From NCBI RefSeq assembly GCF_031326205.1, contig NZ_CP133721.1, forward strand, positions 1,364,001 to 1,428,000: a DNA stretch of 64,000 bases, given 5' to 3'. The position numbers were made by a program, and so were the translations under genes. Source of the stretch: Flavobacterium sp. 20NA77.7 (lineage in GTDB: Bacteria; Bacteroidota; Bacteroidia; Flavobacteriales; Flavobacteriaceae). Under the pieces are notes generated by a model, which saw only the letters and a program-made list of their open reading frames with translations, did no database searches and had not been told where the DNA came from. Positions 53,422 through 61,927 of this stretch are shown one piece after another (the first letter of the stretch is position 1; every line of letters begins with the position of its first letter).

Positions 53422-53532
53422 ATGAAAAATATATTTCTATTAGTTTTTTTAGCTTTCTTTATTGGTTGTGAAAAAGAACCAAAATCAAATTCGGACCTAA
53501 CAGAGTTTCAAAAGAAATTTATTAATCTATAG
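53422..53532 (+). CDS. Tiny lipoprotein-like peptide, 36 residues, possibly a gene remnant
   Basis: ATG to TAG, product MKNIFLLVFLAFFIGCEKEP then a short polar tail (KSNSDLTEFQKKFINL). The start is a full lipoprotein signal with lipobox FIGC, which is rarely produced by chance. The mature part is only about 20 residues, so this is either a truncated lipoprotein gene or a very small one. It begins 37 bp behind the inverted-repeat element and is followed by an ATAGCGT inverted repeat. Confidence 0.5.
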   Translation: MKNIFLLVFLAFFIGCEKEPKSNSDLTEFQKKFINL

Positions 53533-53572
53533 TATAGCGTTGAGACTTCAGCTAAAAGTAGTTTACGCTATA
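53533..53572. repeat. Short inverted repeat TATAGCGT...ACGCTATA
   Basis: TATAGCGT (53533-53540) is mirrored by ACGCTATA (53565-53572) across 24 bases, overlapping the stop of the tiny lipoprotein frame. There is no T-run, so it is not a good terminator. Confidence 0.5.
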
Positions 53573-53616
53573 GTTGATTAACTGTATAACTTACGTTTTT
53601 CTTTACGAAAAAATAG

Positions 53617-53624
53617 TATCTTTG
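53617..53624 (+). promoter_or_regulatory. -7 box of mtaB
   Basis: TATCTTTG, an exact TAnnTTTG match, 45 bp before the mtaB ATG at 53669. Confidence 0.6.
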
Positions 53625-53668
53625 CATTCTCAATTTTTTGACAACGATTTCATCAATTGAGCTTGCTT

Positions 53669-54988
53669 ATGGAAAACACAAAAAAAGTTGCCTTCTACAC
53701 CTTAGGGTGCAAATTAAATTTCTCTGAAACCTCTACCATTGCCAGAGATTTTCAAAACGAAGGTTTTGAACGTGTCGATTTTGAAGAACCGGCAGATATC
53801 TATGTCATTAATACGTGTTCGGTTACCGAAAATGCAGACAAACAATTTAAACAAGTAGTCAAAAAAGCGTTGCAACGCAATCAAAAAGCCTTTGTGGCTG
53901 CGGTAGGTTGTTATGCCCAACTTAAGCCTGAAGAACTCGCTGCAGTAGACGGTGTGGATTTAGTATTGGGGGCTACCGAAAAATTTAAAATTACAGACTA
54001 CATCAACGATTTATCAAAAAATGAACAAGGCGAAGTGCACTCTTGCGAAATTGAAGATGCCGATTTTTATGTTGGCAGTTATTCCATAGGCGACCGCACA
54101 CGAGCTTTTCTTAAAGTACAAGACGGTTGCGACTACAAATGCACCTATTGTACCATTCCGCTAGCGCGAGGCATTTCAAGAAGTGATGCACTAGAAAATG
54201 TATTGAAAAACGCAAAAGAAATTTCGGCTCAAAACATCAAAGAAATCGTACTTACGGGCGTAAATATAGGCGATTATGGCAAAGGTGAATTTGGCAACAA
54301 AAAACACGAGCATACTTTTTTAGAACTCGTACAAGCCTTAGACAACGTAGAAGGAATAGAGCGTTTGCGCATTTCGTCTATTGAGCCTAATTTGCTTAAA
54401 AATGAAACCATTGCGTTTGTGGCACAAAGTAAAACATTTGTTCCGCATTTTCACATTCCGCTACAATCAGGAAGCAACGACATTTTAAAGAAAATGAAGC
54501 GTCGTTACCTGCGCGAATTGTATGTAGATCGTGTAAATCAAATTAGAGAAGTAATGCCTCATGCGTGCATAGGGGTTGATGTTATTGTAGGTTTCCCAGG
54601 TGAAACCGATGCTCATTTTTTAGAAACCTATCATTTTTTACACGAATTAGACATTTCTTATTTACATGTTTTTACGTACTCAGAACGAGACAATACGGAA
54701 GCTATTAGTATGGAAGGCGTTGTGCCCATGAATGTCAGAAGTAAACGCAGTAAAATGCTACGCGGGTTATCTGTAAAAAAACGCAGGGCTTTTTATGAAA
54801 GTCAAATTGGCACGACAAGAACCGTATTATTTGAAGGCGAAAATAAAGAAGGCTATATTTATGGGTTTACAGAAAACTACGTAAAAATTAAAACACCTTG
54901 GAATCCAGAATTAGTAAATACACTACACCAAGTTACCTTAACTCACATAGATGAAGACGGAAGTGTGCGTGTAGGATTTATTAACTAA
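53669..54988 (+). CDS. mtaB: tRNA t6A37 methylthiotransferase MtaB
   Basis: 440 residues from the ATG at 53669; an in-frame TTG four codons earlier is less likely. MtaB adds a methylthio group to t6A37 of tRNAs reading ANN codons. The UPF0004 domain carries three cysteines for the auxiliary 4Fe-4S cluster (Cys14 in LGCKLNF, Cys50 in INTCSVTE, Cys81 in GCYAQ). The radical-SAM cluster motif QDGCDYKCTYC gives Cys154, Cys158 and Cys161. The TRAM domain is at the C-terminus. This complements the TsaC-family protein at 12 kb in the same modification pathway. Confidence 0.93.
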   Translation: MENTKKVAFYTLGCKLNFSETSTIARDFQNEGFERVDFEEPADIYVINTCSVTENADKQFKQVVKKALQRNQKAFVAAVGCYAQLKPEELAAVDGVDLVLGATEKFKITDYINDLSKNEQGEVHSCEIEDADFYVGSYSIGDRTRAFLKVQDGCDYKCTYCTIPLARGISRSDALENVLKNAKEISAQNIKEIVLTGVNIGDYGKGEFGNKKHEHTFLELVQALDNVEGIERLRISSIEPNLLKNETIAFVAQSKTFVPHFHIPLQSGSNDILKKMKRRYLRELYVDRVNQIREVMPHACIGVDVIVGFPGETDAHFLETYHFLHELDISYLHVFTYSERDNTEAISMEGVVPMNVRSKRSKMLRGLSVKKRRAFYESQIGTTRTVLFEGENKEGYIYGFTENYVKIKTPWNPELVNTLHQVTLTHIDEDGSVRVGFIN

Positions 54989-55273
54989 TTATATTTTAAT
55001 TCCTGGAGGTAATAGCGAATGGTATTTTTTATTTTTTCTGAAAAAAGATACCATTTTAGGATGTGTAGGCACTACCTTAAACTTTCGTTCCTCCACATGT
55101 TCAAGTACTTCAGAAACGAATTGTTGTATTGCCTCATCTGATTCTTGTTCGGGTGCACAAAGCTTAGTTAAGAATATTTTTCGTTCTTGAATAGCGTATT
55201 CAATCGTGAGTAATCCTTTTTCAGTAGTAATTTCAAATTGTCTTAGCAATTCATTGTCTTTGATGGTTGCCAT
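54989..55273 (-). CDS. YjdJ-type GNAT-fold protein, probably catalytically reduced
   Basis: 94 residues. The order FEITTEKGLLTIEYAIQERKIFLTKL, then EVLEHVEERKFKVVPTHPKMVSFFRKNKKY matches the small Gcn5-related 'YjdJ' acetyltransferase fold. In active members a RGxGxGS-type acetyl-CoA loop lies in the middle; here the equivalent segment (CAPEQESDEAIQQFV) lacks it. Thus the fold is recognisable but CoA binding may be lost. It is convergent with mtaB, with no gap between the two stops and no terminator. Confidence 0.65.
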   Translation of the reverse strand: MATIKDNELLRQFEITTEKGLLTIEYAIQERKIFLTKLCAPEQESDEAIQQFVSEVLEHVEERKFKVVPTHPKMVSFFRKNKKYHSLLPPGIKI

Positions 55274-55460
55274 GGTATTGTGTTCTGGTTAATTTAGGAC
55301 AAAAAAATAGCTTTGTAAGAGCTCTAATTTTTGGCAAATTTACAATTTCTTAACATTCGTGTCAAGTGTAAACAATAGATTATCAAAAATTTACATGTTA
55401 ATTTAAATAAGCTAACTTTAATTTAAACACAAAACACCTCTAAATTCTAATAAAAAACAC

Positions 55461-55468
55461 TATCTTTA
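55461..55468 (+). promoter_or_regulatory. Probable -7 box before the surface-glycan operon
   Basis: TATCTTTA, one base from TAnnTTTG, 25 bp before the ATG at 55494. Confidence 0.4.
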
Positions 55469-55493
55469 AATCACTAAAAAATAGTATGCTAAA

Positions 55494-56153
55494 ATGTCCA
55501 TTATTCACGTGTATTTTGTTCCAGGGTTAGGAGCTAGTAGTAGCATTTTTGAACATATAAAATTACCTACGGCGCTATTTGAAATGCATTGTATTGAATG
55601 GTTGCAACCTATACAAAACGAAACGTTAGTAGACTATGCACAACGAATGAGTGCTTTTGTAACGGAGCCTAACTGCATTTTAGTTGGCGTATCATTTGGA
55701 GGGATACTAGTACAAGAAATGGCACAATTTGTTCAACCGAAAAAAGTGGTTATTATTTCAAGTATAAAAAGTAACCAAGAATTGCCCGCTGTTATGCAAA
55801 TGGCTCGAAAAACTCTTTTTTACAAAATACTCCCTACCCGATTATTAGGAAAAATTCCTGTTTTAGCAAGTTATGTTAAGGGAAGAAATGTTTTAGCCAA
55901 AAGCATGCAGCTATATAAAAAATATTTATCCATGCATGATACCTATTATCTAGACTGGTCTATTAAACAAATTTTATATTGGAATCGTTCCGAAGCTAAT
56001 CCAGAGGTTATACATATTCACGGAGAATTTGACGGGGTTTTTCCCATTAAATATTGCAATCCTACTGTTGTTGTAAAAGGTGGCACACACATTATGATTA
56101 TTAACAAATACAAATGGTTTAATTCACATTTGCCACAATTACTTTTAGAATAA
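55494..56153 (+). CDS. Small alpha/beta hydrolase
   Basis: 219 residues without signal peptide. VYFVPGLGASSSIFEHI is the oxyanion-hole strand and loop; LVGVSFGGILVQEMAQFV is the nucleophile elbow with serine in GVSFGG; the acid and histidine are probably in HGEFDGVFPIKY (Asp) and GGTHIMIIN (His). Substrate unknown. It is the first of a run of closely spaced rightward genes ending at 59515, with 37 bp to the lytic transglycosylase. Confidence 0.8.
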   Translation: MSIIHVYFVPGLGASSSIFEHIKLPTALFEMHCIEWLQPIQNETLVDYAQRMSAFVTEPNCILVGVSFGGILVQEMAQFVQPKKVVIISSIKSNQELPAVMQMARKTLFYKILPTRLLGKIPVLASYVKGRNVLAKSMQLYKKYLSMHDTYYLDWSIKQILYWNRSEANPEVIHIHGEFDGVFPIKYCNPTVVVKGGTHIMIINKYKWFNSHLPQLLLE

Positions 56154-56190
56154 TGTTGTATATTAGCCCTTCATTTAATTAACTAGTAAT

Positions 56191-57078
56191 ATGAAATGGA
56201 ATAGATTTACTGTTGGTGCGTTTTTTTTAATGGCATGTGGTATTTTAATTTTCGCTACATCTATTAGTAATTATACTTACAGAAGTCACGTAGATTATCC
56301 ACTTGATATGGATTTTTCGGGTGAAAAAGTTCCTACCTCATTAGCCGATGTAAAAGAACGTTTAGATAGAGAAATGGCAGTAAATATTAATTTAAACGCC
56401 TCTACTTCCCTATTATTAAAACGAGCTAATAAAGTTTTCCCAATTATTGAACCTATCCTAGCGCAAAATAACATTCCCGATGATTTTAAATATTTAGCTG
56501 TTATTGAAAGTGGGCTAGTCAATGCCGTGTCTCCATCGGGAGCTAAAGGGGTGTGGCAATTTATGCCCGAAACAGCAAAAGAAATAGGACTTGAAGTTAC
56601 TGAACAAATCGACGAACGCTATCACATTGAAAAAGCTACGCAAGCAGCTTGTAATTATTTAAAAAAAGCTAAAGAAAAATTTGGCTCGTGGACTATGGCC
56701 GCCGCTTCATATAACGGTGGAATAGCTGGGTTACAAAAACAAATTGATTTTCAAAAATCAAACGATTACTATGATTTGTGGCTTTCTGATGAAACTTCGC
56801 GTTATGTGTTTAGAATTTTAGCGCTAAAAGAAATCATGAAAAACCCTGAAAAATATGGGTATGCTATTCCCGAAAAAGCCTTGTATCCAAAACTAGCTAC
56901 TAAAAAAATAGTAGTTGATAGCAGTGTAACCGATTTAGCGTCATTTGCCATTCAACAAGGTATTAATTATAAAATATTGAAAACACATAACCCTTGGTTA
57001 CGTGATAAAAAACTAGATAATCCTTCTAAAAAACAATATGAATTGCATATTCCAACAGAAGGTTATTTAAGAAAATAA
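56191..57078 (+). CDS. Lytic murein transglycosylase with LysM-like tail
   Basis: 295 residues with an N-terminal signal anchor (FTVGAFFLMACGILIFATSI). The SLT/goose-lysozyme-like core is at about 85-220: the catalytic Glu in VIESGLVNAVSPSGAKGVWQFMPETAKEIGL, AASYNGGIAGL and ETSRYVFRILALKEI. The last 60 residues (TDLASFAIQQGINYKILKTHNPWLR) resemble a LysM peptidoglycan-binding repeat. It cleaves glycan strands with 1,6-anhydro ends in the periplasm. MurQ, needed to reuse such anhydro sugars, is encoded 4 kb away. Confidence 0.9.
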   Translation: MKWNRFTVGAFFLMACGILIFATSISNYTYRSHVDYPLDMDFSGEKVPTSLADVKERLDREMAVNINLNASTSLLLKRANKVFPIIEPILAQNNIPDDFKYLAVIESGLVNAVSPSGAKGVWQFMPETAKEIGLEVTEQIDERYHIEKATQAACNYLKKAKEKFGSWTMAAASYNGGIAGLQKQIDFQKSNDYYDLWLSDETSRYVFRILALKEIMKNPEKYGYAIPEKALYPKLATKKIVVDSSVTDLASFAIQQGINYKILKTHNPWLRDKKLDNPSKKQYELHIPTEGYLRK

Positions 57079-57100
57079 AAACTATATACACGTGAAAGCA

Positions 57101-57472
57101 ATGATGAGTTTACAAACAATTTTATCTTTAGTGCTAATCGGAATATTAGCAGGAATACTGAGTGGCCTTGTAGGTGTAGGTGGTGGTGTTATTATGGTAC
57201 CCCTACTCGTTTTGTTATTTGGTATGAGCCAACATCAAGCACAAGGCACAAGTTTAGCCGTATTGGCAGTGCCCGTTACAGCCGTAGCGGTATATAATTA
57301 TTATAACGAAGGACATATTAACATTAAATATGCATTGGTTATTGCTGTTTTCTTTGTTGCGGGCAGTATAATAGGAAGCAAATTTGCATTAGGATTAGAT
57401 CAAAGAACATTAAAAAAGATATTTGCCGTAATTTTACTTATTATTGCGGGAAAAATGCTTTGGGATAAATAA
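57101..57472 (+). CDS. Half-size TauE/SafE-type membrane protein
   Basis: About 123 residues with four membrane segments. The start could be GTG 57092, ATG 57101 or ATG 57104; I prefer an ATG. Core: LSLVLIGILAGILSGLVGVGGGVIMVPLLVLLFGMSQHQAQGTSLAV, the TauE/SafE glycine-rich repeat. Full-length family members have about eight helices in two such repeats; this protein has one, so it would need to dimerise. Proposed substrates in the family are sulfite, sulfoacetate or similar anions. It sits in the rightward operon between the transglycosylase and a glycosyltransferase. Confidence 0.78.
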   Translation: MMSLQTILSLVLIGILAGILSGLVGVGGGVIMVPLLVLLFGMSQHQAQGTSLAVLAVPVTAVAVYNYYNEGHINIKYALVIAVFFVAGSIIGSKFALGLDQRTLKKIFAVILLIIAGKMLWDK

Positions 57473-57480
57473 ACAAGCCT

Positions 57481-58578
57481 TTGGAACGTCAAAAAATAGT
57501 CATTTCAGGTATCAATATGGTGGAAGGAGGTATTTATACTATTCTCCATAATGCCTTACAAGAACTATCAAAATACAGTAAAGAAGTTCCTCTAGAGATT
57601 ATTGCGTTTGTACCTAAAAAATCAGGTTTAGAATTTCCAAACATTCAACTTATTGAAATTCCAAAATCTAAGAAATCTTGGTGGTATAGGTTATACTACG
57701 AGTATATTTATTTCTACAAAATTTCTAAAAAAATACAACCCGACATTTGGCTTTCACTACATGATACCACGCCACGTGTAGTCGCAAAAAAACGTTTTGT
57801 GTATTGCCATCATCCTACAACCTTTTACAAACCTACATGGAACGATTGGAAATTTGATTATAAAATTGGACTATTTTCCTTACTCTATGATTGGGTATTT
57901 AAAATCAATATAAAAAAAAACCAGACCGTTTTTGTGCAACAACATTGGATTAAAGCTGTTTTTACAAAACGATTTGGAATTTCTAATGTCGTAGTTGCCC
58001 AACCTCAATTTTCTACATTGAGTTCGACTAAAAACACGATTTTTGAAGCGGGAAAGATTCATTTTTTGTACCCAAGTTTTCCAAGAAGTTTTAAAAATTT
58101 TGAAGTTATTTTTGAAGCCATTCAATTATTAGATTCAAAAACAAAAGAACAATGTCAATTTCATTTTACATTGGAAAAAAATAAATCTAAATACGGTGAT
58201 TATCTGTTAGATAAATATGGAAAAATGGAACATTGTTTTTTTTATCCATATAGAAATTATACAGAAATGCAATCATTGTATTACAGCATGGATTGTTTAC
58301 TATTTCCTTCAAAAATTGAAACTTGGGGCTTACCCATTTCAGAAGCAAAGCAGTTTAACAAACCTTTATTTTTAGCTAATGAACCGTATGCAAAAGAAAC
58401 ATGTGGTACTTATGAAAAGGTTTCTTTTTTTAATGTTGACGATGCTAAAAAATTAGCCCAACTTATTACTGATTTTACAAATAAAAACCTTATTTTTGAA
58501 GGAAATAGTGCTCCAAATACTACTGAAAAATCACTTAAAAACTGGAAAGAATTATTTGATTACATCTTAAAAAGGTAA
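57481..58578 (+). CDS. Glycosyltransferase, GT-B type (family 4-like)
   Basis: 365 residues. Translation most likely starts at TTG 57481, 8 bp behind the previous stop: the family N-terminus (RQKIVISGINMVEGGIYTIL) begins directly there, and the next ATG would cut it off. The C-terminal donor-binding half shows SMDCLLFPSKIETWGLPISEAKQFNKPLFLANEP with the E-x7-E motif of retaining GT-B enzymes. It probably adds a sugar to a surface glycan. The acceptor is unknown. It is co-transcribed with a GT2 gene 4 bp downstream. Confidence 0.85.
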   Translation: MERQKIVISGINMVEGGIYTILHNALQELSKYSKEVPLEIIAFVPKKSGLEFPNIQLIEIPKSKKSWWYRLYYEYIYFYKISKKIQPDIWLSLHDTTPRVVAKKRFVYCHHPTTFYKPTWNDWKFDYKIGLFSLLYDWVFKINIKKNQTVFVQQHWIKAVFTKRFGISNVVVAQPQFSTLSSTKNTIFEAGKIHFLYPSFPRSFKNFEVIFEAIQLLDSKTKEQCQFHFTLEKNKSKYGDYLLDKYGKMEHCFFYPYRNYTEMQSLYYSMDCLLFPSKIETWGLPISEAKQFNKPLFLANEPYAKETCGTYEKVSFFNVDDAKKLAQLITDFTNKNLIFEGNSAPNTTEKSLKNWKELFDYILKR

Positions 58579-58582
58579 GGCT

Positions 58583-59515
58583 ATGGCGTTTTTTTCAGTA
58601 ATTATTCCTTTATATAACAAGGAAGCCTACATTCAGCAAACTATCGATAGTATTTTGAATCAATCGTTTACGGATTTTGAATTGATTATTGTTGATGATG
58701 CTAGTACAGATGATAGCTTAGTACTTGCAAAAAAATACACCTCTGAAAAAATAATTTTTATTGAACATGCTAAAAACAAAGGTTTAGCAGCAACAAGAAA
58801 CACAGGAATTAAACAAGCTTCGTCTTCATACATTACTTTTTTAGACGCAGACGACTACTGGAAACCTAATTTTCTTCAAACCATACATGAATTAATTACT
58901 GGTTTTCCTGAAGCCCGAATATTTGCCACAAACTATGAAGAAAGTTGGAAAGAGAACACTCGTATTCCTCATAATTGTGCGGCTAAATTAGGAAAGAATT
59001 TTAAGGGTTATATTGATTTTTTTTCCTTAAATTTAGGACAAGGTATTTATTGTCATGGTAGTGTTTGTTTTCACAAAGAAGTATATGAAAAAATAGGATT
59101 GTACAATGAACACATTGAATTTTCAGAAGACATAGACTTAAACATTCGGGCTAATTTTCATTTTAAATTAGCTTACAGCGCAAAAAGAGAAATGCGTTAT
59201 GCCATGGCAATTTCAAATCAAATTACTAGAAATTCTATTTTAAACAAAAGCATTCCAGATTATTCGTTATATGCAAATTGGGAAAAACATTCGATTACGT
59301 TTAAAAAATATTTAGATTTTGAACGCTATGTATTGGCTAAAAAATTAAAAAAATCTAAAGATCATAGATGGAAAAGAATAGCGAAACAAATTAAGTTAAA
59401 AAACATAAATTGGAAGCAAAGACTACTTTTACAAGCGCCCGTTTTTGTGTATACTATTGTTGATTCACTAAAGTATTTGTTACTAAAATTTGGTATAAAA
59501 GCAACTACTTATTAA
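58583..59515 (+). CDS. Family 2 glycosyltransferase
   Basis: 310 residues. The GT-A fold begins VIIPLYNKEAYIQQTIDSIL, followed by FELIIVDDASTDDSL, TRNTGIKQASSSYITFLDADDYW (the DxD metal site) and EDIDLNIRANFHFKLAYS (ED motif). The C-terminal 60 residues are basic with a possible membrane-touching helix. It inverts nucleotide-sugar linkages in glycan synthesis. Its 3' end overlaps the convergent fdtA-type gene by 11 bp. Confidence 0.9.
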   Translation: MAFFSVIIPLYNKEAYIQQTIDSILNQSFTDFELIIVDDASTDDSLVLAKKYTSEKIIFIEHAKNKGLAATRNTGIKQASSSYITFLDADDYWKPNFLQTIHELITGFPEARIFATNYEESWKENTRIPHNCAAKLGKNFKGYIDFFSLNLGQGIYCHGSVCFHKEVYEKIGLYNEHIEFSEDIDLNIRANFHFKLAYSAKREMRYAMAISNQITRNSILNKSIPDYSLYANWEKHSITFKKYLDFERYVLAKKLKKSKDHRWKRIAKQIKLKNINWKQRLLLQAPVFVYTIVDSLKYLLLKFGIKATTY

Positions 59516-59903
59516 GTTGGGATTCTTTGAATTCTTTATAATTTCGAATGTAGTCTTTTTCATCATATGCTTCAGAAGCTAGAACCAAACAAACCGCTCC
59601 AGACGAAAAATTTTCGAGCTCTCTCCACCTATTATTTTCAATTAGAAGTCCTCTGTCAGGTCTATTCAATGTAATGGTTTGTTTACTTTTACCATCTTTT
59701 ACTACAACATCAAAACTCCCTGAAATTGCGATTAAGACTTGTTTCAATTTTTTATGTGCATGCCCGCCTCTTTTGGCACCACTTGGCACATCAAACAAGT
59801 AATACACACGCTTAATTTCAAAAGGAATGGTATCGTTTTCTAAAACACCTATATTCCCTTTAGTATTCGTTATTTTTGGTATGTCAATGAATTGTATTTG
59901 CAT
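59505..59903 (-). CDS. FdtA/QdtA-type dTDP-sugar 3,4-ketoisomerase (cupin)
   Basis: 132 residues, cupin fold. GAKRGGHAHKKLKQVLIAISG is the family signature with the paired histidines of the active site, followed by GSFDVVVKDGKSKQT and DRGLLIENNRWRELENFSSGAVCLVLASE. FdtA and QdtA isomerise dTDP-4-keto-6-deoxyglucose to the 3-keto sugar on the route to dTDP-Fuc3NAc or dTDP-Qui3NAc. The aminotransferase and acetyltransferase of that route are not in the window. It lies 2 bp behind the leftward glycosyltransferase gene. Confidence 0.85.
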   Translation of the reverse strand: MQIQFIDIPKITNTKGNIGVLENDTIPFEIKRVYYLFDVPSGAKRGGHAHKKLKQVLIAISGSFDVVVKDGKSKQTITLNRPDRGLLIENNRWRELENFSSGAVCLVLASEAYDEKDYIRNYKEFKESQLNK

Positions 59904-59905
59904 TG

Positions 59906-60994
59906 TTATGACTTTCTAAATAAATGTTCCCATTGTTTTCCGATTTCAGTAGTATCAAACTTCCGAACACTTAGTTTTGCATTTGATTTACAATGTAAAT
60001 ATAAGGTTTTATCTTCAAATAGTGTATTCAAAGCTTGAACTAAAGCTTGGGTATCTTGATTTTTTACTAATAATCCATTTTCAAAATTATGTATTATTTC
60101 ACTCGGCCCTGATAGATAATTATAAGAAATAACTGGTGTTCCACACGCTAAAGATTCTAAAATTGACATGGGTAATCCTTCATATTTACTTGTTGAAACT
60201 GTAAATAGAGCCTTAGCATAATATGCAAAAGGATTCGTAATATGGCCTTCAAAACTTATTTTATCTGTTAAGCCTAACTTTTGGACTAACTCTTGAAAAG
60301 TAGTTTTTAATTTTCCTTCACCCAATAAACACAATTTAACGTTGTTTTTTGGTAAAACTGATGCGGCATAGGCTTTAATTAACACATCAAATTGCTTAAT
60401 ATTTTCATGCATACTTCCTACCGCTAAAATAAAAAGACCTTTATTTTCAATTGGTTCTTGGGACTTCAAAAAAATATTCTCAACATGTAATGGATTGTAA
60501 ATCGTAGTAACTTTGTCTATTGTATAGTCTTGGCGCAGTAATTTTTCAATCTCATGCGCAACTGTTATAAATCTGGTTTGCTTAGGATATAATAATTTTG
60601 CTGCTATTTTTGAACTTGGAAAATAAGAGGACAAATGATAACTATGAATCGTTTGAATATAATTTTTATATACAAAACGGTGTAAAATAAATTCTTGCCA
60701 ATAGAATTCTTTAGTTCTAAAATCAATAATAAAATTAAACTTTTGTTTTTTTAAGTAAGATGCTAGAACTGTGAAGCGTTTATATCTACTCCACAAACTA
60801 TTTTTGACATCTTTTAACGTTTCTAAATGCAATACGTTACCCGCATGTTCATACACAATTTTTCCAGAAAAAACAACGTGATGCACTTCATACCCTTGCG
60901 CATAAAAATATTTTGACAATTCAGCAGCAACACGTTCTGCCCCACCATCGGAAAGGGTTACGGTTACTAAACATATTTTTATTTTTGTTGCCAA
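59906..60994 (-). CDS. Glycosyltransferase family 4
   Basis: 362 residues if begun at TTG 60994 (MATKIKICLVTVTLSDGGAERVA); the frame is open to 61039, but a TATATTTG promoter box lies inside that extension, so a start at TTG 60994 or 61003 is preferred. No ATG is available near. The N-terminal TLSDGGAERVAAELSKYF and the C-terminal STSKYEGLPMSILESLACGTPVISYNYLSGPSEI motif (E-x7-E) are typical GT4 features. It is first in a two-gene leftward unit with the FdtA-type gene, so both may serve one dTDP-amino-sugar glycan. Confidence 0.88.
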   Translation of the reverse strand: MATKIKICLVTVTLSDGGAERVAAELSKYFYAQGYEVHHVVFSGKIVYEHAGNVLHLETLKDVKNSLWSRYKRFTVLASYLKKQKFNFIIDFRTKEFYWQEFILHRFVYKNYIQTIHSYHLSSYFPSSKIAAKLLYPKQTRFITVAHEIEKLLRQDYTIDKVTTIYNPLHVENIFLKSQEPIENKGLFILAVGSMHENIKQFDVLIKAYAASVLPKNNVKLCLLGEGKLKTTFQELVQKLGLTDKISFEGHITNPFAYYAKALFTVSTSKYEGLPMSILESLACGTPVISYNYLSGPSEIIHNFENGLLVKNQDTQALVQALNTLFEDKTLYLHCKSNAKLSVRKFDTTEIGKQWEHLFRKS

Positions 60995-61020
60995 AGGATT
61001 CAAAGCAATGCTAATTTTAA

Positions 61021-61028
61021 CAAATATA
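61021..61028 (-). promoter_or_regulatory. -7 box of the leftward glycan genes
   Basis: Reads TATATTTG on the minus strand (TAnnTTTG), 26-33 bp before the candidate TTG starts. Confidence 0.55.
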
Positions 61029-61078
61029 AAAATAATCAAGTAACTAAAGTGATTATAGGTATTTTTTAGAATTAATTG

Positions 61079-61086
61079 TATCTTTG
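61079..61086 (+). promoter_or_regulatory. -7 box of murQ
   Basis: TATCTTTG, an exact TAnnTTTG match, 22 bp before the murQ ATG. Confidence 0.6.
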
Positions 61087-61108
61087 AATTTGTTAATTTT
61101 CATGTAAT

Positions 61109-61927
61109 ATGACATTCATAAAGACCACTGAACAATCTTCAAAATATGAGTATTTAGAGCACATGTCTGTTCAAGAATTGCTATCTAATATCAATAAAGA
61201 AGACCAAACTGTTCCGCTCGCCGTTGAAAAAGCCCTACCACAAATAGAAGCCTTAGTACAAGAAATTGTTACCAAAATGAAAATTGGCGGCAGGTTATTT
61301 TATATAGGGGCTGGCACTTCCGGCAGATTAGGAATTGTAGATGCATCTGAATGTCCGCCGACTTTTGGTGTACCGTTTGATATGGTTATTGGACTAATTG
61401 CAGGTGGAGATGAAGCCATTAGAAAAGCTGTTGAATTTGCAGAAGACGATACAGAGCAAGCCTGGAAAGATTTGCAAAAATGGAATATAACCGAAAATGA
61501 TGTGGTTATAGGTATTGCTGCTTCTGGAACTACACCTTATGTGCTAGGTGGATTAGAAAAATGTAACGCAAATCATATAATTACTGGAGGAATAACCTGT
61601 AATGCTGGGAGTCCTTTAGCCTTAACCGCTACCTACCCTATTGAAGTAGTTGTGGGCCCTGAATTTGTTACAGGAAGTAGCCGAATGAAAGCAGGAACTG
61701 CTCAAAAGCTTGTCTTAAACATGATTTCAACAGCAACTATGATTCAATTAGGAAAAGTTAAAGGGAATAAAATGGTCGATATGCAATTGAGTAACGTAAA
61801 ATTAATTGATAGAGGTGTGCGTATGATTATGAGTGAAATCCCTGTTAGTTATGACGAAGCAGCTGCGCTTTTAAACGAATTTGGGCAAGTAAGAGCAGCT
61901 ATTAACCATTATAATTCAAACCTATGA
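61109..61927 (+). CDS. murQ: N-acetylmuramic acid 6-phosphate etherase
   Basis: 272 residues, somewhat shorter than the 295-300 of E. coli MurQ. It cleaves the lactyl ether of MurNAc-6-P to give GlcNAc-6-P, for wall recycling. The SIS domain has GAGTSGR (67-73), the catalytic Glu81 in SECPPTFG and the second active-site Glu112 in AVEFAEDD. EFVTGSSRMKAGTAQKLVLNM is the phosphate-binding segment. The C-terminal UBA-like helical domain of longer members is reduced. The next gene overlaps by 4 bp (ATGA). Confidence 0.93.
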   Translation: MTFIKTTEQSSKYEYLEHMSVQELLSNINKEDQTVPLAVEKALPQIEALVQEIVTKMKIGGRLFYIGAGTSGRLGIVDASECPPTFGVPFDMVIGLIAGGDEAIRKAVEFAEDDTEQAWKDLQKWNITENDVVIGIAASGTTPYVLGGLEKCNANHIITGGITCNAGSPLALTATYPIEVVVGPEFVTGSSRMKAGTAQKLVLNMISTATMIQLGKVKGNKMVDMQLSNVKLIDRGVRMIMSEIPVSYDEAAALLNEFGQVRAAINHYNSNL

